Shown in pieces: positions 44,585 to 53,943 of a DNA stretch of 64,000 nt. Below the pieces are notes generated by a model. That model did not search any database and was not told where the DNA came from. It saw only the letters and a program-made list of their open reading frames with translations. The position numbers and the translations under genes are program-made. The DNA is from Sphingopyxis italica (GTDB taxonomy: Bacteria; Pseudomonadota; Alphaproteobacteria; Sphingomonadales; Sphingomonadaceae), in assembly GCF_011926545.1 (NCBI RefSeq), contig NZ_JAATIT010000001.1, positions 1,589,393 to 1,653,392 of the forward strand, given 5' to 3'. The first letter of the stretch is position 1; the number at the start of each line of letters is the position of its first letter.

Positions 44585-44854
44585 AGAGACTGCCCTGGCG
44601 ATTTGGAAGCGTTGTGACGGAGCCGATTTTGGTCCAGTGCAAGGAGCGAGGAGGGAGCGATGGGACCGCATCGTGACTGACGAGTAACGCTGCAGTGGGC
44701 CAAAATCGGCCCGCCCCGCAGGGGTCGCTCCGGGAAACCCGCCGGAGGGCGTCGCGGTGCTTGCACGGGGCCATCGGCCCGCGCTGCGCACCGCTCCTAC
44801 CCGGCGGGTTTCCCGGAGCGATCACAACGCTTCCAAATCGCCAGGGCAGTCTCT
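44585..44854. repeat. 270-bp element with three nested inverted repeats
   Basis: Outer arms of 33 bp (44585-44617 and 44822-44854) are perfectly complementary. The right arm is preceded directly by CCGGCGGGTTTCCCGGAGCG (44801-44820), whose complement lies internally near 44727-44746. A third pair joins GCCGATTTTGGTCCAGTGCA (about 44622-44641) and TGCAGTGGGCCAAAATCGGC (about 44691-44710), 18 of 20 pairing. Almost the entire element can fold, as a stem with two side hairpins. No ORF is evident. It fills most of the 364-bp gap between the acylase and the M16 peptidase. Confidence 0.8.
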
Positions 44855-44928
44855 AGACCATTGATACAGTGCCGTCCGGCACGCGATCAGCAGGCGCTCG
44901 CCTGCGTGCCTTGATCTAGGGGATATTC

Positions 44929-47820
44929 ATGGCTCGTTTCCATCGTTTCGCCGTCGCCCTTGCCCTGTCGACCTCGCTCGTCGCCGCTGGTCCCGCGTTT
45001 GCCCGGAGTGCTGCCAAGGCTGCGGCGCCCGCGCCGACCGCCGACCTGATCAAAGCGGTCGATATTCCATACGAAGCCTTCACGCTCGACAATGGCCTGC
45101 GCGTGATCGTCCACGAGGATCGCAAGGCGCCGGTCGTCGCGGTGTCGGTGTGGTATCGCGTCGGGTCGAAGCATGAGCCGGCGGGCAAGACCGGCTTTGC
45201 TCACCTGTTCGAGCATCTGATGTTCAACGGCTCTGAAAACGCCCCCAATGACTTCTTCGAACCGCTGCGCCAGGTCGGCGCGACCGATTTCAACGGCACG
45301 ACCTTCCTCGACCGCACCAATTATTTCGAGACGGTGCCGACCGGTGCGCTCGACCTCGCGCTGTTCCTCGAAAGCGACCGCATGGGGCATCTGCTCGGCG
45401 CGGTGACACAGGAGAAGCTCGATAACCAGCGCGGCGTCGTCCAGAACGAGAAAAGGCAGGGCGACAATAATCCCTATGGCCTGCTGCGTTACGAGATTTT
45501 CGAGAATCTCTTTCCCAAGGGCCACCCCTATCATCACAGCACGATCGGCTCGATGGCCGACCTCGACGCCGCGAGCCTCGATGATGTGAAGACATGGTTC
45601 ACCGATAATTACGGCCCGAACAATGCGGTGCTCGTCCTCGCCGGCGACATCGACGTGCCGACCGCGAAGGCGAAGGTCGGCGAATGGTTCGGCGACATTC
45701 CGCGCGGTCCCGAGATCAAGGCGCCCGCGACTTCGCTGCCGACGCTGCCGGCGCCGCTCGCGAAGGAGGTCAAGGACCTGATCCCGACGACGCGCATCTA
45801 TCGCATGTGGACGATGCCCGGGCTCAACGACGCCGAATCGGTGCCGCTCCAGATGGCGATGTCGGTGCTCGGCGGATTGTCCTCGTCGCGGCTCGACAAC
45901 GCGCTCGTGCGCAAGAATCCGGTCGCGGTCAGCGTCTCGGCGGGCGCCTCGCCCTTCGAGGATGCGGGAATCGTGCTGGTCCAGGCGGACGTCAAGCCGG
46001 GGGTCGATCCCGCGCATGTCGCCAAAAGGCTCGACGAGGAAATCGCGGCCTTTCTCGCGAGCGGACCGACCGCCGACGAATTGCAGCGCGCGACGGCGAG
46101 CTATCTCGGCGGCGCGATCTCGCAGCTCGAATCGGTCGGCGGTTTCGGCGGCAAGGCGGTGACGCTCGCCGAGGGCGCGCTCTATTCGAACGATCCCGCT
46201 TATTATAAGGTCGAACTCGAGCGGCTCGCCAAGGCGACACCCGAGCAGGTGAAGGCGGCCGCGAACAAATGGCTGTCGCGCCCGGCCTTTTCGCTGACCT
46301 ATACCCCCGGCGAGCGCACCGAAGGCGGCGAAAATCGCGGCGGCGCGGTCGTCGCGGCGAAGGGCGCGCCGGCGGTTCAGCCCGACCGCTACTGGAACCC
46401 CGCGCTCGGCGATGTCGGTCCCGACACGGGGATCGGCGCGGCGACCGCGATCGCCGACCGCTCGCAATTTCCCGGCGTGACGGGCCTGAAGGCACTCGAA
46501 TTCCCCGAGATCGAACGCGCCAAGCTCAAGAATGGCATCGAGGTGGTGTTCGCGCGCCGCACGACGGTGCCGACGGTCAATGTCCAGGTCAGCTTCGATG
46601 CCGGCTATGCCGCCGACCCGCACAGCGCGCTCGGCACCCAGTCGCTGATGCTCAGCCTGATGGATGAAGGCACGACGAGCCTCGATTCGATCGCCTTCGC
46701 CGAAGCGAAGGAGCGGCTCGGCGCGCAAACCTATGGCTATGCCGACGCCGATGAAACCGCGCTCGGACTGTTCGCGCTCAAGCCGAATTTGCGCGCGTCG
46801 CTCGCGCTGCTCGCCGATTATGTGCGCAACCCGGCGTTCGATGCGAAGGAGCTCGAACGCGTGCGCGCGCAGCAACTGAACCGGCTCAAGGCCGAACTCA
46901 ACGAGCCGCGCGCGATCGCCAGCCGCGTGCTGATGCCTGCGCTCTACGGTGCCGAGCATCCCTATGGCATTCCGCCTTCGGGCCTCGGCAATGCCAAGGC
47001 GGTGACCGAGGCGACGCGCGACCAGCTCGCGGCTTTCCATTCGGCGTGGATTCGTCCCGACAATGCGCGGATCTTCGTCGTCGGCGACACGACCCTCGCC
47101 GAAGTGAAGAAGGAACTCGACACGGCGTTCGGCGACTGGAAAGCGCCGGCGACGCCGAAGCCGACGAAGCATTTCGAGATCGCGGTCCCCAAGCCGCAGC
47201 CGCGCATCCTGCTCATCGACCGGCCCAAATCGCCGCAATCGGTGATCCTCGCGGGCAAGGTGCTGGGCGTCAAGGGCGGCGACGGGCTGGAAGTGCTGCG
47301 CGCGGCGAATGACATCTTCGGCGGCAATTTCCTGTCGCGCTTCAACATGAACCTGCGCGAGACGAAGGGCTGGTCCTATGGGGTGCGGACGCAGGTGACG
47401 GGCGAAAAGAACCGCGTCAGCTGGATCGCCTCGGCGCCGGTGCAGGCCGATCGTACCGGCGATTCGATCAAGGAGCTGCAAAGCGATCTCAAGGCCTTCC
47501 TCGGCGACAAGGGTGTGACCAAGGAGGAATTGCAGCGCACCGTGAACGGCAGCGTCCGCGAATTGCCCGGCAGCTTCGAAACCTCGAGCGATGTGCTCGG
47601 CGGGCTGCGCGCGATCGCCAAATTCGATCGCCCCGACGATTATTACGAAAAACTGCCCGCGACCTATGAGGCGATGACGCCCGAAGTGCTGGATGCGGCG
47701 GCGCGAAAGGCGCTCAGCACCGACGATCTCGTCTATGTCGTCGTCGGCGATGCCGCCGTGGTGAAACCGCAGCTTGACGGATTGGGTCTGCCGGTGGAAA
47801 TGGTGACCCTCGATAACTAA
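44929..47820 (+). CDS. M16 family zinc peptidase, two-domain, 963 aa
   Basis: Secreted pitrilysin-like peptidase. Signal peptide to about residue 26 (AAGPAFARS). The first M16 half holds the inverted zinc motif H92-L-F-E95-H96 in GFAHLFEHLMFNGSEN and the distal Glu region VVQNEKRQGDNNPYGLL, so it is catalytically complete; LVLAGDID and the middle-domain follow. The second M16 half (about 500-963) lacks HxxEH (ADPHSALGTQSLMLSLMDEG) and is the non-catalytic clamshell partner: PKPQPRILLIDRPKSPQS and FLSRFNMNLRETKGWSYGVR. One-chain fusions of PqqL/YmxG-type pairs are common in sphingomonads. Confidence 0.93.
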   Translation: MARFHRFAVALALSTSLVAAGPAFARSAAKAAAPAPTADLIKAVDIPYEAFTLDNGLRVIVHEDRKAPVVAVSVWYRVGSKHEPAGKTGFAHLFEHLMFNGSENAPNDFFEPLRQVGATDFNGTTFLDRTNYFETVPTGALDLALFLESDRMGHLLGAVTQEKLDNQRGVVQNEKRQGDNNPYGLLRYEIFENLFPKGHPYHHSTIGSMADLDAASLDDVKTWFTDNYGPNNAVLVLAGDIDVPTAKAKVGEWFGDIPRGPEIKAPATSLPTLPAPLAKEVKDLIPTTRIYRMWTMPGLNDAESVPLQMAMSVLGGLSSSRLDNALVRKNPVAVSVSAGASPFEDAGIVLVQADVKPGVDPAHVAKRLDEEIAAFLASGPTADELQRATASYLGGAISQLESVGGFGGKAVTLAEGALYSNDPAYYKVELERLAKATPEQVKAAANKWLSRPAFSLTYTPGERTEGGENRGGAVVAAKGAPAVQPDRYWNPALGDVGPDTGIGAATAIADRSQFPGVTGLKALEFPEIERAKLKNGIEVVFARRTTVPTVNVQVSFDAGYAADPHSALGTQSLMLSLMDEGTTSLDSIAFAEAKERLGAQTYGYADADETALGLFALKPNLRASLALLADYVRNPAFDAKELERVRAQQLNRLKAELNEPRAIASRVLMPALYGAEHPYGIPPSGLGNAKAVTEATRDQLAAFHSAWIRPDNARIFVVGDTTLAEVKKELDTAFGDWKAPATPKPTKHFEIAVPKPQPRILLIDRPKSPQSVILAGKVLGVKGGDGLEVLRAANDIFGGNFLSRFNMNLRETKGWSYGVRTQVTGEKNRVSWIASAPVQADRTGDSIKELQSDLKAFLGDKGVTKEELQRTVNGSVRELPGSFETSSDVLGGLRAIAKFDRPDDYYEKLPATYEAMTPEVLDAAARKALSTDDLVYVVVGDAAVVKPQLDGLGLPVEMVTLDN

Positions 47821-47846
47821 CATCAGTTTCAGTAAGGAGAGCCGCA

Positions 47847-48149
47847 ATGTCTCAAGTCGATGGCAGCTATGATTGCGTCACCAAATCGCCGATGGGCGAC
47901 CAGAAATCGGTTTTCACCGTCACCAGCGACGGCGGCAGCTTCACCGGCCAGAATGCCGGCGCGATGGGGTCGCTCGACGTCGAAAATGGCAAGGTCGACG
48001 GCAACAAGCTGAGCTGGACCATGAACATGAAGGTGCCGATGCCGATGACGCTCGAATGCGAAGCGACGATCGACGGCGACGCGCTGACCGGCACGATCAA
48101 GGCCGGCGCGTTCGGCTCGATGGCGATGACGGGCACGCGTCAGGGCTGA
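47847..48149 (+). CDS. Small beta-rich protein of unknown function, 100 aa
   Basis: Reads MSQVDGSYDCVTKSPMGDQK and continues as alternating beta strands and turns: FTVTSDGGSFTGQNAGAMGS, VENGKVDGNKLSWTMNMKVP, and ATIDGDALTGTIKAGAFGS. The repeated G-x-L/F-T-G-x-x-x-x-G-A-(M/F)-G-S element occurs twice. No signal peptide, so probably cytosolic. The pattern recurs in small actinobacterial and alphaproteobacterial proteins that I cannot name. It is 26 bp after the M16 peptidase with its own AAGGAG site. Confidence 0.75.
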   Translation: MSQVDGSYDCVTKSPMGDQKSVFTVTSDGGSFTGQNAGAMGSLDVENGKVDGNKLSWTMNMKVPMPMTLECEATIDGDALTGTIKAGAFGSMAMTGTRQG

Positions 48150-48170
48150 TCCGCCCGGGCGAAACAAGCG

Positions 48171-48199
48171 AAGGGCCGCCTCGATCGGGCGGCCCTTTT
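48171..48199 (+). terminator. Rho-independent terminator
   Basis: Stem AAGGGCCGCC / GGCGGCCCTT with loop TCGATCG-region and TTTTG tail, 21 bp after the 100-aa protein gene. Confidence 0.9.
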
Positions 48200-48281
48200 G
48201 CTTTGCATAGCAATGCCCTTCGGCTCTGCGGGCTATTGGGGGGCTATCCAAAGCGGCGGCTTGGGCGCATAGGCTGCTGCG

Positions 48282-49526
48282 ATGCACAAACCGGCCCAAT
48301 CCCCCCAACGGAGCCTGCCGGGCGCCCGTGAAATGGTGGTTATGATGGCGATGGTCATGGCGCTCAATGCGCTCGCCATCGATTCGATGCTGCCCGCGCT
48401 GCCGGCGATCGGCGAGGCGCTGGGGGTGACGGTCGCCAACGACCGCCAGCATGTCATCTCGATCTATCTGCTCGGCATCGGCTTCGGGTCGCTGCTTTAC
48501 GGCCCGCTTTCGGACCGCTTCGGGCGCAAGGGCGTGCTCGTCCCGGCGCTGTTCGCTTATCTGGCACTGTCGATCGGCTGCGGACTGGCGACGAGTTTCG
48601 AAATGCTGCTCGCGCTGCGTTTCGTCCACGGGCTGGTCAGCGCCGCGCTCGGCGTGATCGTCGTCGCGGTGATCCGCGACCTGTTTTCGGGCGACGCGAT
48701 GGCGAAAAGGCTGTCGCTGATCTTCCTCGTCTTTATGATCGTCCCGATCATCGCGCCGACGATCGGCGCGGGCATCGCCGCGGTCGCGGGCTGGCGCGCG
48801 ATCTTCATCGTGCTCGCGGTGATGTCGATCGTGATGCTGTTCTGGCTCCGCCGCCTGCCCGAAACGCTCGCCCCCGCCGACGTGCGGCCGCTCGATTTCA
48901 GGACGATGGTCGCGGGCTGGGCGACGGTGACGCGGCACCGCCGCGCCGCGGGCTATATGATCGCGTCGGGGATGATGCAGGGCGCGCTCTATGGCTATCT
49001 CAACAGCAGCGAACAGATCATCGCCGAGGTGTTCGGCGCGCGGGCGCTGTTCCCGCTGATCTTCGCCATCGTCGCGATCGGCATCGCGATCGCCAATTTC
49101 TCGAACGCCGCGATCGTCGAGCGGTTCGGGGCGCGGCGCGTGTCGCAGTCGGCGGTCTTCGCCTTCATGGCGACCTCGATATTGCAGATAATCGCGGCAT
49201 TGAGCGGCGCGGAGACTTTGTGGATGTTCACCGCGCTGATGATGGTCAACGTCGGGCTCGTCGGCTTTATCGGCAGCAATTTCGGGTCGATCGCGATGGA
49301 GGATTTCGGCCATATGGCGGGAGTCGCCTCGTCGTATCAGAGCTTTGCCAAGACGCTGCTCGCGGCCACCGTCGGCGCGACGATCGGCCAGCAATATGAC
49401 GGCACGACGCTGCCGCTCGCCTATGCCTTCCTGATCAGCGCTGTAACCGGGCTTGCCCTGGTTTACTGGGCCGAACGCGGCAAGCTGTTCACCCGCCCGG
49501 GAACCGCGCCGAAAAGTCCATATTGA
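48282..49526 (+). CDS. Bcr/CflA-family MFS drug exporter, 414 aa
   Basis: Twelve-helix inner-membrane proton antiporter of the DHA1 Bcr/CflA group. Marks: AIDSMLPALPAIGEALGV in helix 1, YLLGIGFGSLLYGPLSDRFG with the MFS motif A (G-P-L-S-D-R-F-G-R-K), RFVHGLVSAALGVIVVAVIRDL with motif B, and PIIAPTIGAGIAAVAGWRAI (motif C). Substrates of such pumps include bicyclomycin, chloramphenicol or sulfonamides, but specificity cannot be read. Confidence 0.9.
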   Translation: MHKPAQSPQRSLPGAREMVVMMAMVMALNALAIDSMLPALPAIGEALGVTVANDRQHVISIYLLGIGFGSLLYGPLSDRFGRKGVLVPALFAYLALSIGCGLATSFEMLLALRFVHGLVSAALGVIVVAVIRDLFSGDAMAKRLSLIFLVFMIVPIIAPTIGAGIAAVAGWRAIFIVLAVMSIVMLFWLRRLPETLAPADVRPLDFRTMVAGWATVTRHRRAAGYMIASGMMQGALYGYLNSSEQIIAEVFGARALFPLIFAIVAIGIAIANFSNAAIVERFGARRVSQSAVFAFMATSILQIIAALSGAETLWMFTALMMVNVGLVGFIGSNFGSIAMEDFGHMAGVASSYQSFAKTLLAATVGATIGQQYDGTTLPLAYAFLISAVTGLALVYWAERGKLFTRPGTAPKSPY

Positions 49527-49591
49527 GGGCGACGGCGGCTTGCGGTCGGTGAACATCTGTTTTGGGGTGGATTCCAGACCGCCCCTTATCC

Positions 49592-49669
49592 GTCATCCCG
49601 GCGAAGGCCGGGATCTCACCCTATCGGAACAACGTAATGGCGAGATCCCGGCCTTCGCCGGGATGACGA
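49592..49669. repeat. REP-type element (CGTCATCCCGGCGAAGGCCG)
   Basis: Near-perfect facing copies of GTCATCCCGGCGAAGGCCGG around about 35 bp, followed closely by a second palindrome of another subfamily. Both lie in the 424-bp gap between the exporter and the permease; no gene was seen there. Confidence 0.85.
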
Positions 49670-49705
49670 TGATAGGGAGGCAGCTTCCGGTCGTTCTCAA
49701 TCTGT

Positions 49706-49778
49706 CGTCATCCCGGACTTGATCCGGGATCCCCTGCGGCGTTGAAGTCATGGACCCCGGGTCAAGCCCGGGGTGACG
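49706..49778. repeat. REP-type element (CGTCATCCCGGACTTGATCC)
   Basis: Left arm CGTCATCCCGGACTTGATCC and right arm GGGTCAAGCCCGGGGTGACG, with an inner GGGATCC...GGACCCC-like pairing. Related to 7838-7900. Confidence 0.8.
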
Positions 49779-49901
49779 ATAAACGGGACGTCCGCTTCCG
49801 GTCGCAAGTCGCCTTTTGAATATTTCGCGCAGAGGCCGCCTACGCGGCCAAGGCAACTATCGGTCGAAACCGGCCGCAGGTGCTCCGTGCTTATCCGTGC
49901 C

Positions 49902-49929
49902 AAAAGAATAGGGGGCCGAAGCCCCCTTT
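49902..49929 (-). terminator. Terminator for the amino-acid permease gene
   Basis: On the minus strand: AAAGGGGGCTTCGGCCCCC followed by TATTCTTTT, 22 bp beyond the permease stop. Confidence 0.85.
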
Positions 49930-49950
49930 CCCGTTTGACTATCCGAACCG

Positions 49951-51489
49951 TCAGTTGAACGACGGTGCCGGCGGGACCGGCGGCGGCGGTGCGTCGCTAT
50001 CATCCTCATGCACCTCGATATGTCCCAGGCCGACATGGCTGCGCCTGCGGCTGTAGACGAAGTAGACGACCAGGCCGATCGCGGCCCAGATCAGGAAGAG
50101 GTTGATGCTCTTCTGGTCGAGGTTGAAAAACAGATAGATGCAACCCAGGATCGCGATCGGCGCCGTGATATAGATCAGCGGCGTCTTGAACGGACGGTGG
50201 CGGCTGGGGTCGGTGCGGCGGATCACCATCACCGCGATCGACACCGCGGCAAAGGCGAAGAGCGTGCCCGAGTTCGAGATGTTCGCCAGCTGCCCGACGG
50301 GGAAGAAGGCGGCGAACAATGCGACCGCGATACCGGTGATGATCGTGATCACGTGCGGCGTGTTGAACTTCGGATGGATCTTCGAGAAGGCCTGCGGAAG
50401 CAGACCGTCGCGGCTCATCACGAAGAAGATGCGGGTCTGGCCGAACATCATCATCAGGATGACCGAGGGCAGCGCGAGTCCGGCGGCGAGACCGATCAGA
50501 TTGCCGACCTGCTCCCAGCCGATTTCACGCATCGTCCAGGCGAGGGCTTCCTTCGAACAGACGACCGCCTGATCGCCGATCGCCCCGCACGCGGCCGCGA
50601 GTTCGCGGCTGCCGGGTTCGAGCGCATGGCCCGCAGCGGCATCGATGCCGATCGGCTGCGCACCGACCGAGCCGATGACGCCGGCGGCGACGAGCAGGTA
50701 GAAGATGGTGCAGATGGCGAGGCTGCCGATCAGGCCGATCGGCATGTTGCGCTGCGGGTTCTTGGTTTCCTCGGCTGCGGTCGAAACCGCGTCGAAGCCC
50801 ACATAAGCAAAGAAGATCGACGCCGCGGCGGCGCCGATCCCTCCGAAGCCGAGCGGCGCGAAGGGTTCGAAATTCTCCATTTGCATCACGGGCAAGGCGA
50901 GGACGACGAAAAGCGTCAGCGCCGCGACCTTGATGACGACGAGAAACGCATTGACCGTCGCCGATTCGCGCGTGCCGATGACAAGGAGCATGGTGACGAG
51001 GCCGGCGATGAACATCGCCGGCAGGTTGATCATGCCGCCGTCATAGGGCCCGAGCACCAAAGTCGAAGGTATGTCTATGGCGAAGGCATTCTCGATGAGG
51101 CCCACGACATAGCCCGACCAGCCGACCGATACGGCGCCCGCCGCGACGGCATATTCGAGGATCAGCGCCCAGCCGACCATCCACGCGATCAGCTCGCCCA
51201 TCACGGCATAGCTGTAGGTATAGGCCGATCCCGACACCGGGACCATCGAGGCCATTTCGGCATAGCAGAGCGCGGCGAAGGCGCAGACGAAGCCGGCGAT
51301 GACGAAGCTGATCATCATGCCCGGGCCCGCCTTTTGCGCGGCTTCGGCGGTCAAAACGAAAATGCCGGTCCCGATCACGGCGCCGATCCCCAGCATCGTC
51401 AGCTGGAAGGCGCCGAGCGTGCGCGTAAGCGACTTTTTCTCCGCTGTCGCCAAAATGGCATCCAACGGCTTTACGCGGTCAAATAGCAT
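49951..51489 (-). CDS. APC-family amino acid permease (cationic amino acid transporter type), 512 aa
   Basis: Inner-membrane amino-acid transporter with 12-14 helices. N-terminal KSLTRTLGAFQLTMLGIGAV and GTGIFVLTAEAAQKAGPG are the APC/CAT signature (GIGAVIGTGIF), then AEMASMVPVSGSAYTYSYAV and the FFAYVGFDAVSTAAEETKNP segment of the YfnA/CAT branch. An unusual soluble insertion with two Cys (ELAAACGAIGDQAVVCSKEA) occurs between helices. A charged tail with Pro-rich end (SDAPPPPVPPAPSFN) closes it. Substrate not determinable. Confidence 0.92.
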   Translation of the reverse strand: MLFDRVKPLDAILATAEKKSLTRTLGAFQLTMLGIGAVIGTGIFVLTAEAAQKAGPGMMISFVIAGFVCAFAALCYAEMASMVPVSGSAYTYSYAVMGELIAWMVGWALILEYAVAAGAVSVGWSGYVVGLIENAFAIDIPSTLVLGPYDGGMINLPAMFIAGLVTMLLVIGTRESATVNAFLVVIKVAALTLFVVLALPVMQMENFEPFAPLGFGGIGAAAASIFFAYVGFDAVSTAAEETKNPQRNMPIGLIGSLAICTIFYLLVAAGVIGSVGAQPIGIDAAAGHALEPGSRELAAACGAIGDQAVVCSKEALAWTMREIGWEQVGNLIGLAAGLALPSVILMMMFGQTRIFFVMSRDGLLPQAFSKIHPKFNTPHVITIITGIAVALFAAFFPVGQLANISNSGTLFAFAAVSIAVMVIRRTDPSRHRPFKTPLIYITAPIAILGCIYLFFNLDQKSINLFLIWAAIGLVVYFVYSRRRSHVGLGHIEVHEDDSDAPPPPVPPAPSFN

Positions 51490-51589
51490 ATTCTTCCCCT
51501 TTGGAGCGGCTGAGCTGCCGCCCGTCTCATGGCGGCGCAGACTAGCCGCTCCGCGCGTCAGCGCAACTTAATTTCAGGGGTAACCCGGC

Positions 51590-53749
51590 TTACCGTACCG
51601 TAAAGCGCGCGCGGTCAATCATGCGCCCGCCCGGATCGACGAGCGCGAGCATATGGGCGCCCGGGCGCGGCAGGATTTGCTGCCCGGCATCGGCGTCGCC
51701 GAGCGGCTTCTTGTCGAGAATCAGCCGGTATCCGGCGACCGAACCGCTGACCGTCACCGCGAGCCGCTGGCGGTCCAGCGGAATGTCGGGGTCGAGCGCA
51801 TAGACGCTGCCGCTGACCGGGCTGGTGATGCGCGGGCGGCGCGCGGCCTCGGGCGCGGCGGCGATTTCGCTCTGGGCGGTGCCGGCGAGGAAATATTCGC
51901 GGCGCGGCGGCTCGCGTGTGCCGGGGAGGCTGACCCGCCGCACTTCGACGCCATCGGGCATTTTCGGCGGCTTGCCGGGGCGGCCGGCGTGGAGCGCGAG
52001 CATGACGTCACGCCAGACCGGCGCGGCGCCCGAGGTGCCCGAGACGGCGCGCATCGAATCGCCCTCGAGATTGCCGACCCACACCGCGACGGTGAAGCGG
52101 CCGGACCAGCCGACGCACCAATTGTCGCGCATCCCCTTCGATGTCCCCGTCTTCGCGGCCGCCCAGAAGGGGAGGCGGAGCGCGCTGTCGGCGCCGAAGG
52201 CGTCGGCGCGCGCGGTGGCGTCGGCGAGGATGTCGCCGACGATGAAGGCGGCGGCGGGGTTGACGATCTGGCGCGGGGCTTCTCGGTCGTTGCGCCCAGC
52301 GGCGAAGTGGACGGACGACCATTTTCCCATATTCGCCAATGTTCTAAATGCGTTGGCCTGTTCGATCAGGCTGACCTCGGCCGAGCCGAGGGCGAGGCTG
52401 AAGCCGTAATATTCGCCGTCCTCGACGATGCCGTGATAGCCGAGCGCCCACAGGCGGTCGCGGAACTGCTGGACGTCGTCGATGATCAGCGTGCGAACCG
52501 CGGGGACGTTGAGCGACGAGGCGAGCGCGTGGCGGACGCTGACGGGCCCCTTGAAACTGTGGTCGTAATTTTTGGGGACGTAGAGCCCCGACGCGGTGTC
52601 GAGCTGGACCGGGCTGTCGTCGAGGATCGAGGCGGCGGTGAGCCAGCCATGTTCGATCACCTGCGCATAGAGATGCGGCTTCAAGGTCGATCCGGCCTGC
52701 CGCCGCGCATTGGCGCCGTCGACCTGCGCCGCGGTCGAATCGAGGCCGACGCCGCCGACATAGGCGAGCACCGCGCCGGTGGCATTGTCGAGCACGACGA
52801 CCGCGCCGTCGCGCACGCGGTTCGCGCCGAGCCCCGAAAGCTGGCGGCGCAAGGCCACGATCGCGGCGGTCTGGATGCGGCGGTCGATCGTCGTCGTGAC
52901 GCGTTTGCCCGGCTTGTCGAGCAGGCGCACCGCGAGGTGCGGCGCGAGGCCGGGGTCGAAGCGCGCGGCATGCTCGCCCGAGACGAGCGTCGCGGCGGCG
53001 GCGCGGATCGCGGTGCAATCCTTCGTCCTCCCGCCAATATTCCGGGCGATACGGCAGGCGCGGCGGCCGAGTGCGTCGGCGTCCGCCGCCGGGTTGGGGA
53101 GCAGGCCGGCGAAGAGCGCGGCGTCGGTGCGATTCATTTGGGCGGGCTTCTTGCCGAACAGGCTTTGCGCGCCCGCGCCGATGCCCTGCGCCTCGCCGCG
53201 TAACGGCACGAGGTTGAAATAGGCCTCGAGCATGTCCTCGTGCGACCAGTTTGCCGCGAGCGCCTGTCCGGCGCGCATCTGGCGAATCTTGGTGCGCCAG
53301 TCGCGCTTGCCGGGCTGCGCGAGGCTGGGGTCGAGGAAGGCCGCGAGCTGCATCGCGAGCGTCGAGGCGCCGCGCGAGCGATCACCGGTCCGCCCCAAAG
53401 TCAGGCGCGCGCGGGCTGCGCTCGCGGTGGCGAGCCAGTCGACCCCGCCGTGCGACCAGAAGCGGCGGTCTTCACTCCGCACGACGGCGTCGCGTACGGC
53501 GGGGCTGATGTCCCCCAGCGGCACCCATGCGAGACGGCGGCGTTCGAAATCGACGCGTTCGCTGTCGAGCAATTGGCCGGTGCGGTCGTAGAGCCACGCC
53601 TCGCTGGGGCGCCAGTCGGCGCGGACGGTGGCGAAGTCGGGCATCGCGGGGGGGCGGGTGAGGAGGTGGGCGACGGTGACGAGGATGAGTGCGGCGAGGG
53701 CAAGCCATGCGAGCGCGTCGAGCCAGCTGCGTTTACGGGGCAAATCCAT
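51590..53749 (-). CDS. pbpC: Penicillin-binding protein 1C, 719 aa
   Basis: Bifunctional peptidoglycan glycosyltransferase/transpeptidase anchored by one N-terminal helix (12-30). GT51 domain with catalytic E93 in VRSEDRRFWSHGGVD, RGASTLAMQLAAFLD, KIRQMRAGQALAANWSHEDM and EAYFNLVPLRGEAQGIGAG. Transpeptidase domain with S354-T-L-K357, S412-L-N414 and K533-T-G535. A C-terminal BiPBP_C domain (about 635-719) ends it. It follows the alpha-2-macroglobulin gene, as in E. coli yfhM-pbpC, with 194 bp of repeat DNA between. Confidence 0.96.
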   Translation of the reverse strand: MDLPRKRSWLDALAWLALAALILVTVAHLLTRPPAMPDFATVRADWRPSEAWLYDRTGQLLDSERVDFERRRLAWVPLGDISPAVRDAVVRSEDRRFWSHGGVDWLATASAARARLTLGRTGDRSRGASTLAMQLAAFLDPSLAQPGKRDWRTKIRQMRAGQALAANWSHEDMLEAYFNLVPLRGEAQGIGAGAQSLFGKKPAQMNRTDAALFAGLLPNPAADADALGRRACRIARNIGGRTKDCTAIRAAAATLVSGEHAARFDPGLAPHLAVRLLDKPGKRVTTTIDRRIQTAAIVALRRQLSGLGANRVRDGAVVVLDNATGAVLAYVGGVGLDSTAAQVDGANARRQAGSTLKPHLYAQVIEHGWLTAASILDDSPVQLDTASGLYVPKNYDHSFKGPVSVRHALASSLNVPAVRTLIIDDVQQFRDRLWALGYHGIVEDGEYYGFSLALGSAEVSLIEQANAFRTLANMGKWSSVHFAAGRNDREAPRQIVNPAAAFIVGDILADATARADAFGADSALRLPFWAAAKTGTSKGMRDNWCVGWSGRFTVAVWVGNLEGDSMRAVSGTSGAAPVWRDVMLALHAGRPGKPPKMPDGVEVRRVSLPGTREPPRREYFLAGTAQSEIAAAPEAARRPRITSPVSGSVYALDPDIPLDRQRLAVTVSGSVAGYRLILDKKPLGDADAGQQILPRPGAHMLALVDPGGRMIDRARFTVR

Positions 53750-53764
53750 CGACTAAATTAGCGT

Positions 53765-53848
53765 GTGCTCCCGCGAAGGGGGGAGCCCATCTCCTGTGGG
53801 TTCAACCTTGCACCGGCCGGAGATGGGCCCCTGCCTTCGCAGGGGCAC
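53765..53848. repeat. REP-like inverted repeat between A2M and pbpC
   Basis: Arms GCTCCCGCGAAGGGGGGAGC and CCCCTGCCTTCGCAGGGGC with inner CCCATCTCC/GGAGATGGG. A second, partial CCGTTCGCATCAAGCGAAG unit is at 53878-53920. They fill the 194-bp gap and may lower pbpC expression relative to the upstream gene. Confidence 0.65.
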
Positions 53849-53877
53849 AGGGATAGAGAAGCGGAACCCACCTCCCC

Positions 53878-53920
53878 CGTTCGCATCAAGCGAAGTTGAG
53901 ATGCTCGACACGAGCGGAAA
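53878..53920. repeat. Partial dispersed repeat (CCGTTCGCATCAAGCGAAG)
   Basis: One arm of the CCGTTCGTGTCGAGCGAAG family plus a CTCGACACGAGCGG remnant. Compare 14413-14495. Confidence 0.6.
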
Positions 53921-53943
53921 CAGGGGGCGGTGGCGGGTAAGCA

